DNA of 64,000 nt from Medicago truncatula (lineage: Eukaryota > Streptophyta > Magnoliopsida > Fabales > Fabaceae): the NCBI RefSeq assembly GCF_003473485.1, contig NC_053042.1, positions 51,423,762 to 51,487,761 on the forward strand, given 5' to 3'. A program made the position numbers and the translations under genes. The notes beneath the pieces were generated by a model, which was not told the origin of the DNA, made no database searches, and saw only the letters and a list, made by a program, of their open reading frames with translations. Of this stretch, positions 1 through 19,375 are shown one piece after another (the first letter of the stretch is position 1; each line of letters starts with the position of its first letter).

Positions 1-93
1 GTCAACATCAATGAATTACTTACAATACTAGATAAATTAATGATGAAAAAAGTTATACTTAACAAGATATGGAAATCATATTCTAATACTTAC

Positions 94-2227
<2,134 letters not shown>

Positions 2228-3300
2228 TCTGATATATTGATCTCTGTCTTGGAACAAGAACAGGTTATTAAGTAGTGGATGATTGAAGCTTTGGATATGA
2301 AAGTCGGTCAATGAATTAATTTTCCGTGGTTGAAGTTATTTGTTGACTAAAATTTGTTGAAACAAAGCTTTTAGACTTTTATCATTCAGTTGTGAAAGAA
2401 ATGAAATATGCTAGTAACATCTAATTTTTATAATCAAAACACTTATGACTAATGGCTTGCATTTTTCTTTCCCTTCTTTCTATTTTTGAATTATTACTAT
2501 TACTGCATCTAGGTTTTTTATATTTGAAAGCAACGCTTTGTTAATCATCACACAACTTATTATTATGAAGATTTTATGTCGTCAAAACTATAGCCTGCAT
2601 TCATACCGCATGTGTCATCCTAGTTACTTAATGATATGTCACATGTGCGTCAGCGTTGTCACAATTGAGGGATGGACCACTTATGCCAAAGGAGTAAACT
2701 TAATGGTTAAAATTGCAAGTAAGTGGTATTGAAGAGATCATAATATTCGCTGCCAATTGAAAAGCCAACAAAACCATTACCCCATTCTTCCTTCTTCCTC
2801 CCTTCATATTTCTTTTTCACGTCATGGTGGGGTACTGTTTGGCCGTGTTGTCCATAAATTTTAGAGAAATGATATTTAAACATCTATTTTTTGACAACTT
2901 TTGTGACAACTTTCTCTCTCATACTCACATTATTTTTTACTTTATCTCTCGATTGCTTTGATTTTCGTGTTAATACTTACTTTTTCTTTGTAAATTATGG
3001 TTGTCCCATAAGTTGTCCACTAAATGGTTGTTTAAATAACACTCCTCCATACTTTAACGTTAGAAGTCAATAACATCATGTTGTCAAGAAGATGTACGAG
3101 GAAAACAACAGCATCAAAATTTGCTCTAGATAGAGGAATAATACTAGTAAAAGTTTATGGTCAGTCAACTCAAGTCCAACACCTCACCTTTACAAATTTG
3201 TGTCATTTGGTCAATTGTGTATGCCTCTGCAAATATATATTCGAATATTACATGAGTGAATTAAGGTTTAGTGTTACACGTCACACACACATTGCTAAAA
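2228..3300 (+). repeat. 5' flank of CRK A with an orphan E/F-type CRK promoter block
   Basis: Positions 2228-2560 are the AT-rich flank of CRK A. From about 2580 to 3290 runs a block also found upstream of B (8290-9010), of fragments J and K, and of CRKs E and F. Recognisable parts are TGGTGGGGTACTGTTTGGCC near 2825, the GTTAGAAGTCAATAACATC stretch at 3059-3077, and GTCAACTCAAG near 3163. In E and F this block lies directly before the start codon; here no exon follows. I read it as the leftover promoter side of a lost plus-strand CRK. Positions 2865-3050 also carry a diverged relative of the foldback element at 8583. Confidence 0.6.
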
Positions 3301-4371
3301 TAGACTAACTATTTTATGAAGGTTTATTTTAGCAATTTACACATTTTCTTTTGGATAAAAAGACCCATTTAATTACATTTTGTTTGATAATGCCTTGTCG
3401 AAAATTACAACTTTATCTTTCAATTTTGATTTTTTTTCTTTTCAAAAAGCAAAATTAGGTATTCTGTCCAAGTGAAAAGCTGTTGGTTGCTAAAATACTC
3501 ATTCATAAAAATGTGTGGTTATTTATATAAACACATACGGTGCTATGTCGAGATTCACAATAGTCCAGCTACTCTGCCTTTCCCCCTCTTACGTGTCTAT
3601 ATATGAGTTGTACTCCATGAACTCAACATTCTAACATATAAAAAAGCTCTAAAGTAGATTCACTATATCCTACCATTCACTCTTGCTAATATACTAATTT
3701 AATGTCAGATTGTTTGCATAAATATGCAAAATATAACATATAATATATAATATATTAAAAAGTAACATTATAGAATGACAGCTTTAAAAAAAGTTATAAA
3801 TAATGAATGATTTTTCAAACATATAAATTAGTAAAATATTTTGTTATTTATTGATTTATTATAACTAAAGTGGAGACATGTGATTTGTGATTTGAATGAG
3901 GACTTAGGTACCTAAAGCTTTGTTTGCGAGTTTGGGGGGGAGGTGTTTGAAGGGTTTATATGAATTTTTCAAATTTATTATATGTTGTTATAATATTTTT
4001 AATATTCATAATATATGAATCAAGCATTGGTTTATCATTCTCTAAACAAATACTCCTTCAAAAAAATATGAAAATTTTCTTCATTTTCCTCTATATTTCC
4101 TACCCCCGAAGTCCTCCCTTCCCCACCCCTCCAAACTCTCAAACAAAGCCTAAAGGGTGAATGTACAGATGTTGAAGTTACAACTCACGGATAAATGTAT
4201 TTACACAATCAACATATACAAATATTTTACACAATCATCAAATGCAACTTTATTTAACTAGTTTAAAAAGAACGGTGTTATATATAGCGAAAAAAAATCA
4301 CGAACAGTGTAGCAGCCTATTAACAAGGGCCCACTAACCATACATGGGCAGTTTGTATTGAATAAAAAAGA
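3301..4371. other. AT-rich intergenic region between CRK A upstream block and MITE
   Basis: No coding region is supported. Much of 3320-3950 has no match in the corresponding B unit, where sequence equivalent to 3301 runs almost straight into that equivalent to 3958. It therefore looks like an insertion in the A unit or a deletion in the B unit. Positions 4085-4370 match 12385-12650 downstream of the solo LTR and serve as the common 3' flank of the B and C genes. Confidence 0.5.
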
Positions 4372-4632
4372 GGTTAATGGAGATTTACCTCCCTGCAATA
4401 TATGTCATTTTTTATTTTCCCCCCTGTAAAATTTTTTTTTTTTTAATACTCCCTAATAGGTCATAAAAAAACGAAAAAATTCTTAAAAAAAAAAAATAAA
4501 GTCATTTTTTTATGACCTATTAGGGGGTATTCCAAAATAAATATATTTTACAGGGGGTAAATCAAAAAAAAAAATTTACAGGCGAAAAACAAAAAATGGC
4601 CTATATTACAGGGGGTAAAGCATCGTTAACCC
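4372..4632. mobile_element. MITE with ~40-bp terminal inverted repeats, downstream of CRK B
   Basis: The left end begins GGTTAATGGAGATTTACC and the right end is the near-complement, ending CATCGTTAACCC. The inner arms (AATAGGTCATAAAAAAACG and its complement) also pair, so the whole element folds back. It is flanked by ATAAAAAAGA on the left and ATAAAAAGA on the right, a probable 9-bp target duplication suggesting a Mutator-type origin. The matching place in the C unit (about 12648-12660) reads straight through without it and so is an empty site. Confidence 0.8.
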
Positions 4633-4781
4633 ATAAAAAGATTACTGTTCAGTAAGCTACGTATGCTCGTGAACTATTCACTATACATTATGCCGCGAGA
4701 ACCAGCATTTCCCGTTTAAAAGTACATGCATGACTTATTATTATACTCGTTAATCCACCACATCACCTTTATGAATGAAAA

Positions 4782-7832
<3,051 letters not shown>

Positions 7833-8004
7833 TCTGATTTAGTGATCTCTGTATTGGAACAAGAACAAGTTATTAAGAACTGGAGGATTGCCGTGGTTGA
7901 AGTGATTTGTTGACTAAAATTTGTAGTTTGAAAGTTGAAACAGAGATTTCAGACTTTTATCATTCTATTTGGGAAAAATGAAATATGCTAATATCTAATT
8001 TTTA

Positions 8005-8172
8005 GAGTTATGATACATAGACACTTTTAGGTGGCAATACACCCTTTGACACCTACACAAAAATCTGACACGTAATCACGTGGATCCGCACAAGCACACT
8101 TTCTCTTTCCTTTTCTCTTTTCTGTTCCTAGTGTATATGAGATGTACAAGGGTGTCTATCTAACATTTTCCA
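8005..8172. mobile_element. Short interspersed element, copy 1 (related to 18056-18240)
   Basis: The stretch starts GAGTTATGATACATAGACAC and ends TGTCTATCTAACATTTTCC. A diverged copy with the same start, the same GGTGGCAATACACCC core and the same end occurs at 18056-18240. It is absent at the matching place upstream of CRK A, which supports insertion. There is no coding capacity. The class is uncertain; it is probably a non-autonomous DNA element. Confidence 0.6.
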
Positions 8173-8289
8173 ATTTTTATTATCAAAACACTTATGACTA
8201 TAGGCTTCCGTTTTCCTTTCCCTTCTTTCTATTTTTGAATTATTACTTCATCTAGGTTTTTTATATTTGAAAGCAACACTTAGTTATTA

Positions 8290-9015
8290 TGAAGATTTTA
8301 TGTCGTCAAAACTATAGCCTGCATTCATACCGCATGTGTCATCCTAGTTACTTAATGATATGTCACATGTGCGTCAGCGTTGTCACAATTGAGGGATGGA
8401 CCACTTATGCCAAAGGAGTAAACTTAATGGTTAAAATTGCAAGTAAGTGGTATTGAAGAGATCATAATATTCGCTGCCAATTGAAAAGCCAACAAAACCA
8501 TTACCCCATTCTTCCTTCTTCCTCCCTTCATATTTCTTTTTCACCTCATGGTGAGGTAGTGTTTGGCTGTGTTGTCCATAAATTTTAGAGAAATGATATT
8601 TGTACAACAACTTTCAGACAACTTTCTCTCTCATACTCATATTATTTTTGTATCTTCTCTCTTCCTTTTTCTCTCTCCATTGTTTTTAATCAATAAGAAA
8701 TGAGAAAATCAAGGTTGTCACCAAAGTTATCACAGTATGGATGTACAAATATCATTTCTCTAAATTTTAACGTTAGAAGTCAATAACATCATGTTGTCAA
8801 GATGTACGAGGAAAACAACAGCATCAAAATTTGCTCTAGATGGAGGAATAAAACTGGTAAAAGTTTATGGTCAATCAACTCAAGATCAACACCTCACCTT
8901 TACAAATTTGTGTCATTTGGTCAATTGTGTATACCTCTCCAAATAGTATATTCGAATATTACATGAGTGAATTAAGGTTTAGTGTTACACATCACACACA
9001 CATTTTTAAAATAGA
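8290..9015 (+). repeat. Orphan E/F-type CRK promoter block upstream of CRK B
   Basis: This is a close copy of the block upstream of CRK A (about 2580-3300), with the conserved GTTAGAAGTCAATAACATC segment near 8770 and the GTCAACTCAAG segment near 8875. It is interrupted by the foldback element at 8583-8766. No CRK exon follows on the plus strand. Confidence 0.6.
8583..8766. mobile_element. Foldback MITE within the promoter block
   Basis: The left arm TAGAGAAATGATATTTGTAC is matched by its reverse complement at the right end, near 8751-8765. The interior is CT-rich and non-coding. A diverged relative lies at about 2865-3050. Confidence 0.7.
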
Positions 9016-9198
9016 TTAACTATTTTATGAATGTTTATATGAATTCTTCAAATTTATTATATGTTGTTATAATATTTTTAATATTAATAATATATGAATC
9101 AAGCATTGGTTTATCATTCTCTAAACAAATACTCATTCAAAAAAATATGAAAGTTTTCTTCATTTTCCTTTATATTTCTTACCCCCCCGAAGTCATCC

Positions 9199-12100
9199 TG
9201 TTATACCCTGTTTTTGGACCTAAAAATACTGGGCCCAATTTCATTTCAAACTTTGTCAATTATCAAATTTCAACTGCACAGTTCAAATTGTCTCTGCCTC
9301 GCAGTATTTTCAATCACAATTTTACCTATGTTTTTCTTGCATAAAACTTTTCGAAATGTCTTTACTTGTCTTGTAAGTCATTCAAAAGTGTCTCTGAATC
9401 ATTACATTGCTTTTTCTACAGTTTATTTCAAAATTTGCAAAAAGTCGTACAGAAGGGTATTTTGGTCATTTCCTGCAGTGGGATCCATTTTCATCCTTGC
9501 GACTGTCTCTGAGTCTTTTCAGATTGATTTTTAAAATTTCATCAGTAAATCTTGTTAAATTCATTTCAAACTTGCATCTGAGTCAGTGTCAAGTCAATTT
9601 GAATCTGTTTAGGTCATTTTTAGCCCTAGGGGCATTTTGGTCATTTCACACAAAATTTCGACAGGGAGGTATTTTAAAATACCTCATGTCAGTAATTGGT
9701 TCGTTTTAGTCCTTTTGTTGATTTTAATTTTAGTTTCACTTTACGTTTGTCAAAATTACTTTTTTTAGTTCAATTTTATTTTTAAATCACAATTTAGTCC
9801 AAAACTTTTTAATTCTTATTTTTTGTCCATTTTTAATTGCTGTCCAGTCCTTTTTTATTATTTTTTTTGCAGAAAAGGTCCCAGGGGCATTTTTGTCCAG
9901 AATTTTCGCACACTTCAGTCCCAGTCCAGATGGCATTTTCTCATTGGCCCACAAATACACATGGCAGGCTATAAATAGATGTGTCAGATCCAAAAAAAAA
10001 AAAAGAATCAGTCACATCACAAAAACAGAAATTTCTTTCTCTCTCCAAAATCAGTTAGATCCAAAACAGAAAAATCACCAAAAATTCTCCAAGAACAAAT
10101 CTTCACAAAATCAACAAATCCGAACCGGATTCACTCAAAACCAACTCAAATCATCACAAAATCAACAAATCCGAACCGGATTCGCTCGAAACCACCGCGA
10201 AACATCACATCAACACAAAAAACGTACCGGATTTTCGAGCAAAAGCGGCACCACCGGAGCCACACGCGCGCGCGCGGGGAGGAAGAGAAGAGGCTCGGAT
10301 TTTTTTTCATTTCCACGACGAAGGTAACGCGTTTTCTTCGCTTTCTAGGCCATTTCCGCGTTCTTGTGCTTGAATAAACATGTGAAAAAGTTTGTTACGG
10401 ATATGTATCGGTAGATCTAGGCTTGTACGTTCGGATTTCGAAAATTCTAAGGCCGTATTCGGACACTAGAGCAAAAAGGATATATAGATCCGTGGTTTTT
10501 TTTCAAAAAAAGTGTGAAAAAATTTTCAAAGAAAAATGTAGATCTAGTCCGAACCGAACCTTTCTCGCTAAAACTAGTGCCGGATTTGTGTAGAGGAGGA
10601 GGAAACGAAGCTTTTGGTATAAAAATTTTGAAAAAAAAAATAAAAAAAATTCCGACGCGGTGGCGCCGCCGCCGGAAACCGGCCGGCCACCGCGCCGGAA
10701 AAGCTCCGGCCGCCACCTCCTTATCAGCTCCGGCCGCCACCTTTTTTAGAGTGAAGGGAGAGCTTCTCTCTCTAAGTTTAACTTAGAGAGAGAAGAGGAA
10801 AGGTTTTGTGTTTTTTTTGTGAAGAAAATCCTTTTTATACTCCCTCCGATCCCACGCGCGCGCGTGCGTGCTCTTGTTGTGTTCCCTCGCTCTGTGAACC
10901 ATCAGATCTGGATTGTTCCAAGATCTGATGGCTGCTGTGTGTTTGATTTTGAATCCTGTGCATGACTTTTTGTGTGAAATATGGTATATCTTCTGTTTGA
11001 ACCGTTAGATCTTTGATCTAACGGTCACTGTGCTTCCTGCATTTTACACTATCTTTTATGCTTTTTTCTGGACCCTTTGATCTTTGATCAAGTGGCTGTG
11101 ATGCGATCTTGAAGGCTAGATCTGGACCTCTCGATTCATCCAACGGTCCAGATTAAATCCTGCTGAGTTTTTTTTTAAATTGCTTTTTAATTATGTTTTA
11201 AATACCTTTTTTACACTTTCTTGGTGTTTTATGCTCCTAAAAAATTTCTAAAAAATATTTCCCTATCATTTTAATTTTTCCTCTAAGTATTAGAATTTAT
11301 TTGCTTATTTTTGCATTTATTTCCTTTACTTTGTTCTTTAATTTTTGCTCATTAAAATTCCATATATGTTCTTGATGCATTTTTACATATTGTGATTGAT
11401 AAATTCTCATGTTTTTACCCCTTTTTATTGCATATTCATTTGGTGCATTTTTCATCATTCCCATTATATTTTTCCTTGTTTCACTAACATTTTGTTCCTT
11501 ATGTGACTTCACTCATAGCATTTCACTATCTCCTCCACTTTCTTTAGCTTAGCATTTATTTTTGCAAATTTTAATTCATTCGGTGATGTAATTTGTTATC
11601 ATTGGTTTGTAGCTTGGCAAAGAGGCCATAGAATGTATTTAGGCAATTTTTGTAATATGGACTATGGACACTATGGCGCACCGGCACGCACACACTCACC
11701 TTAGATGTATGCATAAGATTGTATGGTTAGATGAATGCTTAGGCTTAAACACTTAGATAAAAACCAACTTTTTTCCAAAACATGCAAATAACACTTGAAA
11801 ATCTTTTTGAAAATAAAATGGAGTCAAAACTCCTTATTTCCCCTTTTATTTTCTTAAGTAAAATTTTCAATAAACCTTAATCCTCCTTGGACTTTATTTT
11901 TGCAAAATGACTAATTCCACCTCACACTTTCCAAATCTTATGCCCTTGAGGCCTCTCATCTCCTTTCTTCAAAATCTTTTTTCAAACTTAAAATCAACCA
12001 ACAAAAGCAAAAACCATTTTTGAGAATGAACTACGAACGGTTTTGATCCCTTAAAAGGGTACGTAGGCAATGAGTCAAAACTCATCCAAGCCGAAATAAA

Positions 12101-12382
12101 ATCAAATTCCACTTCTTCTCACCCCCATTCTTCACTAATCATACCTTCCTTTTTACAAATGAGCAATAAAACTAAAGCGTAGAAATAAACTTAGGAGAGC
12201 GGTTCTTATGGAATACCATAATCGCTCCGGGTGCCTAACACCTTCCCGTAGCGAAAACGACCCCCGAATTCGGAAACTCAAGGGTTTTTCTCCTTTTACC
12301 CTTCCCAAGAAAAAAGAGAGATATCAACGGTCAAAAGGTTCAAGTCCAATTAATGGCTTGGCACCCCAAAACCATGATAACA
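9199..12382 (+). mobile_element. Solo LTR 1 of a large LTR retrotransposon (3184 bp)
   Basis: The element begins TGTTATACCCTG and ends GATAACA, so it has TG...CA ends within a 6-bp inverted repeat. It is flanked by the 5-bp duplication CATCC at 9194-9198 and 12383-12387. Removing it rejoins sequence matching 4100-4160 in the neighbouring unit. No gag-pol reading frame, primer-binding site or polypurine tract lies inside. A TATAAATA box at 9970-9977 fits an LTR promoter. A ~50-bp direct duplication occurs near 10106-10185, and the GC-rich stretch at 10250-10750 gives only accidental ORFs. LTR size and legume context suggest an Ogre/Tat-type Ty3-gypsy family, but nothing internal proves this. 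Two more copies are at 22248-25782 and 38446-41972. Confidence 0.85.
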
Positions 12383-12794
12383 CATCCCTTCCCCACCCCT
12401 CCAAACTCCCAAACAAAACCTAAAGGGTGAATGTACAGATGTTGAAGTTACAACTCACGGATACATGTATTCACACAATCAACATATACAAATATTTTAC
12501 ACAAAATCATCAAATGTCACTTTATTTAATTAGTTTAAAAAGAACGGTGCTATATATCGCGAAAAAGTTATAGCGAAAAAATCATGAATAGTGTAGCAGC
12601 CTATTAACAAGGGCCCACTAACCATACATGGGCAATTTGTATTGAATAAAAAAATTACTGTTCAGTAAGCTACGTATGCTCGTGAACTATTCACTATACA
12701 TTATGTCGCGAGAACCAGCATTTTCCGTTTAAAAGTACAAGCATGACTTATTATTATACTCGTTAATCCACCACATCACCTTTATGAATGAAAT

Positions 12795-15821
<3,027 letters not shown>

Positions 15822-16639
15822 TGTGATATATTGATCTCTGTCTTGGAACAAGAACAGGTAATTAAGAAATGGAGGATTGAAGCTTTGGATATGAAAGTCA
15901 ATCAGTTAATTTGAATTGGGTGAAATGATTTGTTGAGTAAAATATGTGGTTTGAGACAAAGCTTCTAGTCTTTTATCATTCGATTTGTGTGAAAGGTCGT
16001 TTGAGTAATGTTTCAAAGTGAGACTTTTGGGTCAATGGATTTAGTAGTAACTTTTGTCATATGTTACAAATGCGCATTGCATGGAAACAAGTACAAGATG
16101 GAAAATGCTCGGAAGTTCTTCAATTTGAAGACTTGTATGGTTACAAGATCAAATGAAAATGAAAGGTGTAGACGCTGTCAAAATAAGAAAACGTTAAAAA
16201 AAAGTAAAAACAATTATTATAGCTAAAAGGCGACCCTAACGTGTCCCTTTGTTTGTTTTTCTACTATGCTTAATTAATCATATATACGAAGAAAAGTAAC
16301 AAATTTAGCATATACAATGATCAAACATTTTTGACAAATATGAATATAACAAGAGTTTAATTGTGGTGGGTTGATGGTCCAAAACAACTCTGCACATACA
16401 ACTAATCAAAACATTTTGAATTGTAATGTTTAACTCACATAAATTAAAATCATTAATTGATGTGGTGATTCACTAGAATATTCGAATAAATTTTTCATCT
16501 TTTACTCATTATTCACATGGCCCCATAATTCAATCATTTTACATAAACGAAAAATATTCACGAGGAAGAAAAAAAACTAAATGACAATTACAAAAATGAA
16601 TACCTTAGTCTATAAATCTAAATATCGATGAATACAAGT
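15822..16639. other. Upstream region of CRK C, no gene seen
   Basis: Positions 15822-16010 match the upstream flank of CRK D (33691-33890), so the proximal promoter is shared. Beyond that the sequence is unique and AT-rich. No reading frame resembles a known protein. The E/F-type promoter block seen upstream of A and B is missing here. Confidence 0.5.
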
Positions 16640-17636
16640 TAGGCTAAATTATATCGAAGATCATTTAAGTTATTTAATGGTCTTTTAAATTTTTTCTTAT
16701 TACTTACGGTTTTTAAGTTAGTCTAAATTTTTTTCTTATACTGACATCCCTGCCGTAATAGCTGCTGTTCCTGCTGTATTCCAACCAGCAGCTGTTCCAG
16801 CTGTTGCTAGTGTTGTTCCAACTGCTGTCCAGCCGCGGTGGCAGCCTCCCGAGCATGGCCATATGAAATGCAACGTTGATGTGGCGTTTTCCAGTCAACG
16901 TAACAAAAGAGGCGTAGGCATTTGCATTCGTGACTAAGATGGAGTCTTTGTTTTGGCTAGAACAGTCACCTTTGTTGGTGTATACCCGATTGACATAGGT
17001 GAAGCTTTAGGCCTTTACCATGCGATTCAATGGGCGAGTGATATGCACTTAGATAATTTTGATTTTGAAGTCGACTCCAAAACCACAAAAGACGCTCTTT
17101 ACTCGAGTCGGGAAGACATAACTGAATTTGGCAACATCATCACATATTCCCGGTCTTTGCTCTCGTCCAAGTTTACCAACTCTCGAGTGGAGTTTGTTTG
17201 GCGACAAGCTATTATAATGTGGTGTCTCACACTCTCGCAGGGAAAGCCACATTTCTCGCTAGTCCCACTATTTATTTTCATATACCCAATTGTATTGAAA
17301 CTTTGATTACTAATGAAATGCTATAAACACTTTTCTCTAAAAAAAAAAGTTATTTAATCATAACAAATTAATCCTTTAAGTATTGTTTGTAACACTTAGG
17401 TGCTTTAAGTTATTTAATTGTAACTTTTAGATCCCGAATAACTTGCATTTTTAAGATATGAAATTCCTCAAATTGTTAAGGTAAAATAACACAAAGGACC
17501 TTGTTGGTACAAGAAAAACTTAAAGGACCATCTTGTTCGAGCTAATTAACTTAAATGACCTAAGTGATATGAAAAAAACTTAAATACCAATTTATTACAA
17601 TAAAATAACTTAATGATCTCTAATATAATTTAACCC
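16640..17636. mobile_element. Inverted-repeat element hosting a LINE fragment
   Basis: The left arm near 16640-16679 (AGGCTAAATTATATCGAAGA...) is matched by the reverse complement of 17598-17636 (...CTCTAATATAATTTAACCC). Inside, the motif AAGTTATTTAAT and variants recur. A LINE-like tail occupies most of the middle. The ends fit a non-autonomous foldback element, but no clear target duplication was found. Confidence 0.5.
16740..17348 (+). pseudogene. 3' end of a LINE-type retrotransposon (RNase H domain), degenerate
   Basis: Translation gives KCNVDVAFSSQRNKRGVGIC, an in-frame stop, then LARTVTFVGV, EALGLYHAIQWA, FEVDSKT and FVWRQA. This is the order of conserved blocks in RNase H domains at the C terminus of plant LINE reverse transcriptases (RVT_3 type). 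The frame shifts near the end, where a noncoding-frame HTLAGKATFLASP-like tail is readable. An A-run at 17339-17348 looks like a poly(A) tail. AAGTTATTTAAT occurs at both 16667-16678 and 17347-17358, a possible 12-bp target duplication. A related but host-type RNase H gene fragment is an alternative. Confidence 0.7.
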
Positions 17637-18055
17637 TATAATTATTATTGCAAGTTTTCTATGACTGATTATTATTGTAAGTGTTCGCCAACAAAACCAC
17701 TTCAAACGAATAATTGAGTTATTTTATTTTTGATATTCTTTGGTGGATGAGTCAGTGAAACGGATACATTTGTTATTGATTATTTGTTTTGATTCTTTCC
17801 TGGTCAATTTGGGCGTCTTGCCTTTTAGGGGTTCTAGTTTAGAGGCAGCCGTTGTTTTTGTTGACTGGGTTTGTTTTCTTCTGTTTTGGTACTGTTAATT
17901 ATTTCACATTCGTTAATATATTTTACATTCGCTAATATTTTTGATTGATTTAACTACTGTGTTAAATCATTGTTGTGTGTTTGTTACATGGAAATTGATA
18001 TGATCACAGAAGTAAAAGTGGCTTTACGTGTTTTGGCATGTATATTGGGTCTAAA
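17637..18055. other. AT-rich spacer, no gene seen
   Basis: No reading frame, repeat or RNA signature is recognised. It separates the inverted-repeat element from the short interspersed element that abuts the copia remnant. Confidence 0.4.
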
Positions 18056-18240
18056 TGAGTTATGATACATAAATACCCTTAGGTGGCAATACACCCTTGA
18101 CACCCATATAAAAATCTGACATGTGGCCATATGGATCCCGCACAAGTATACTTTCTCTTTCTTCTTCTCTTCTCTCTTCCTAATACATGGGGTGTACAAG
18201 AGTGTATGCAATTAAAAGGTGTCTATGTAACATTTTCCTT
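18056..18240. mobile_element. Short interspersed element, copy 2, abutting the truncated copia LTR
   Basis: Same start (GAGTTATGATACATA), same GGTGGCAATACACCC core and same end (TGTAACATTTTCC) as 8005-8172, with scattered differences. It stops exactly where the homology to the copia LTR begins. The upstream part of that LTR was therefore lost at this junction. Confidence 0.6.
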
Positions 18241-18241
18241 C

Positions 18242-18325
18242 GAGATATGTATCTGTGTATATATTGCTTCTATGTTTCTGAATAAAACACAACCAAATTA
18301 TTTTCATCTTCTCTTTTCATTTTAC
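18242..18325 (+). repeat. Truncated left LTR of the copia element
   Basis: These 84 bases match the last 85 of the right LTR (26306-26390) with few differences, ending CATTTTACA. The first ~160 bases of the LTR are missing. Confidence 0.9.
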
Positions 18326-18340
18326 ATGGCATCAGAGCGG
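18326..18340 (+). other. Primer-binding site (initiator-Met tRNA type)
   Basis: TGGCATCAGAGCGG follows the left LTR immediately. It is close to the TGGTATCAGAGC site that plant copia elements use to prime from initiator methionine tRNA. Confidence 0.8.
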
Positions 18341-18496
18341 TAAAGACCTGCTCTCTCTCTCTCTCTCTCTTTCCTTTTTTTTTACCTTTCAAACATTTTT
18401 TCTAAACCATTATGGCTAGGCGATGGAAGCAAATTAGATTCCAACAAATCTGATTCCAAAAGCCCTTACTCCCTTCACCATTCTGATCATCCTGGA

Positions 18497-19375
18497 ATGG
18501 TTCTGGTTTCTAAACCTCTCGATGGAGACAATTATTCGACTTGGCGTCGAGCAACTACTATCTCATTGAATGCAAAATCTAAATTTGGTTTTGTTGATGG
18601 AACCCTCAAAGCACCATCTGCCAAAAACAAACCAGAAGACTATGCATCATGGAAAAAATGCAATGATATGGTTTTGTCATGGATTCTTAATTCATTGACC
18701 CCTGATATTGCAGACAGCGTTATTTTTTATGACACTGCTCATGAAATTTGGGAAGATCTTCAAAATCGTTTCTTTCAAAGCAACGCACCACACATTTTTC
18801 AGATCGAGAGAGAGATTGCTTGCCTTACTCAAGATCAAATGACAGTTGCTGCCTACTATACAAAGATGAAAAAATTGTGGGATGAGTTAGGATCCTACAA
18901 TGATGTTGTTTGTACATGTGGAGCAAACAACAAAAGGCGCAAGTTGATGCAATTTCTCATGGGGTTGCACGAATCTTATAGTGTTGTTTGTGGTCAACTC
19001 CTTTTGATGAATCCTTTGCCTGATGTTTCACAAGCTTATTCTTCCATCATCCAAGAAGAAAAGCAACGAAATTTGGGTGCAAGAAGAGAGACAATAGAAG
19101 CTTCTGCCATGGCTGTCCAAAAGGAGGAACCAATAGCTCTTGCAATTCGACACAAATCTGGCCCGTCCTCTCGTCCCAATTCTAATAATCGTAAATCGCT
19201 GCATTGTTCCTACTGTGAAAGAGATCATCAAACCAGAGAGACATGCTGGAAGTTACATGGTTATCCACCAGGATAGTCCAAGCATACCACGGTCAAAAAC
19301 TTCAAGTCCAACGGCAACAATCAATCTTCTGCAAATAATGTCAGAGAAACCTCAGCAGCACATGTTCAGCCCCTT
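18497..19375 (+). pseudogene. copia gag
   Basis: The 259-codon frame opens MVLVSKPLDGDNYSTW, the usual start of the plant copia gag (UBN2/Retrotran_gag class). It contains the VLSWILNSLTPDIADS block and ends in a zinc-knuckle segment, CSYCERDHQTRETCWKLHGY. The spacing is CX2CX3HX5C rather than the standard CX2CX4HX4C, so the knuckle is altered. A TAG at 19274-19276 closes the frame; the same frame continues after it into protease, so it is a point stop in one polyprotein. A CT microsatellite (about 18350-18372) lies in the leader. Confidence 0.85.

Noticed and set aside
9893-10786. Several overlapping ORFs (68-144 aa) in the GC-rich part of solo LTR 1
   Set aside because: They overlap on both strands, contain low-complexity repeats and frame-independent composition, and lie inside a non-coding LTR; no domain is visible.
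19274-19276. Programmed stop-codon read-through between gag and pol in the copia element
   Set aside because: Other stops and frameshifts downstream show general decay, so the TAG is most simply a mutation.
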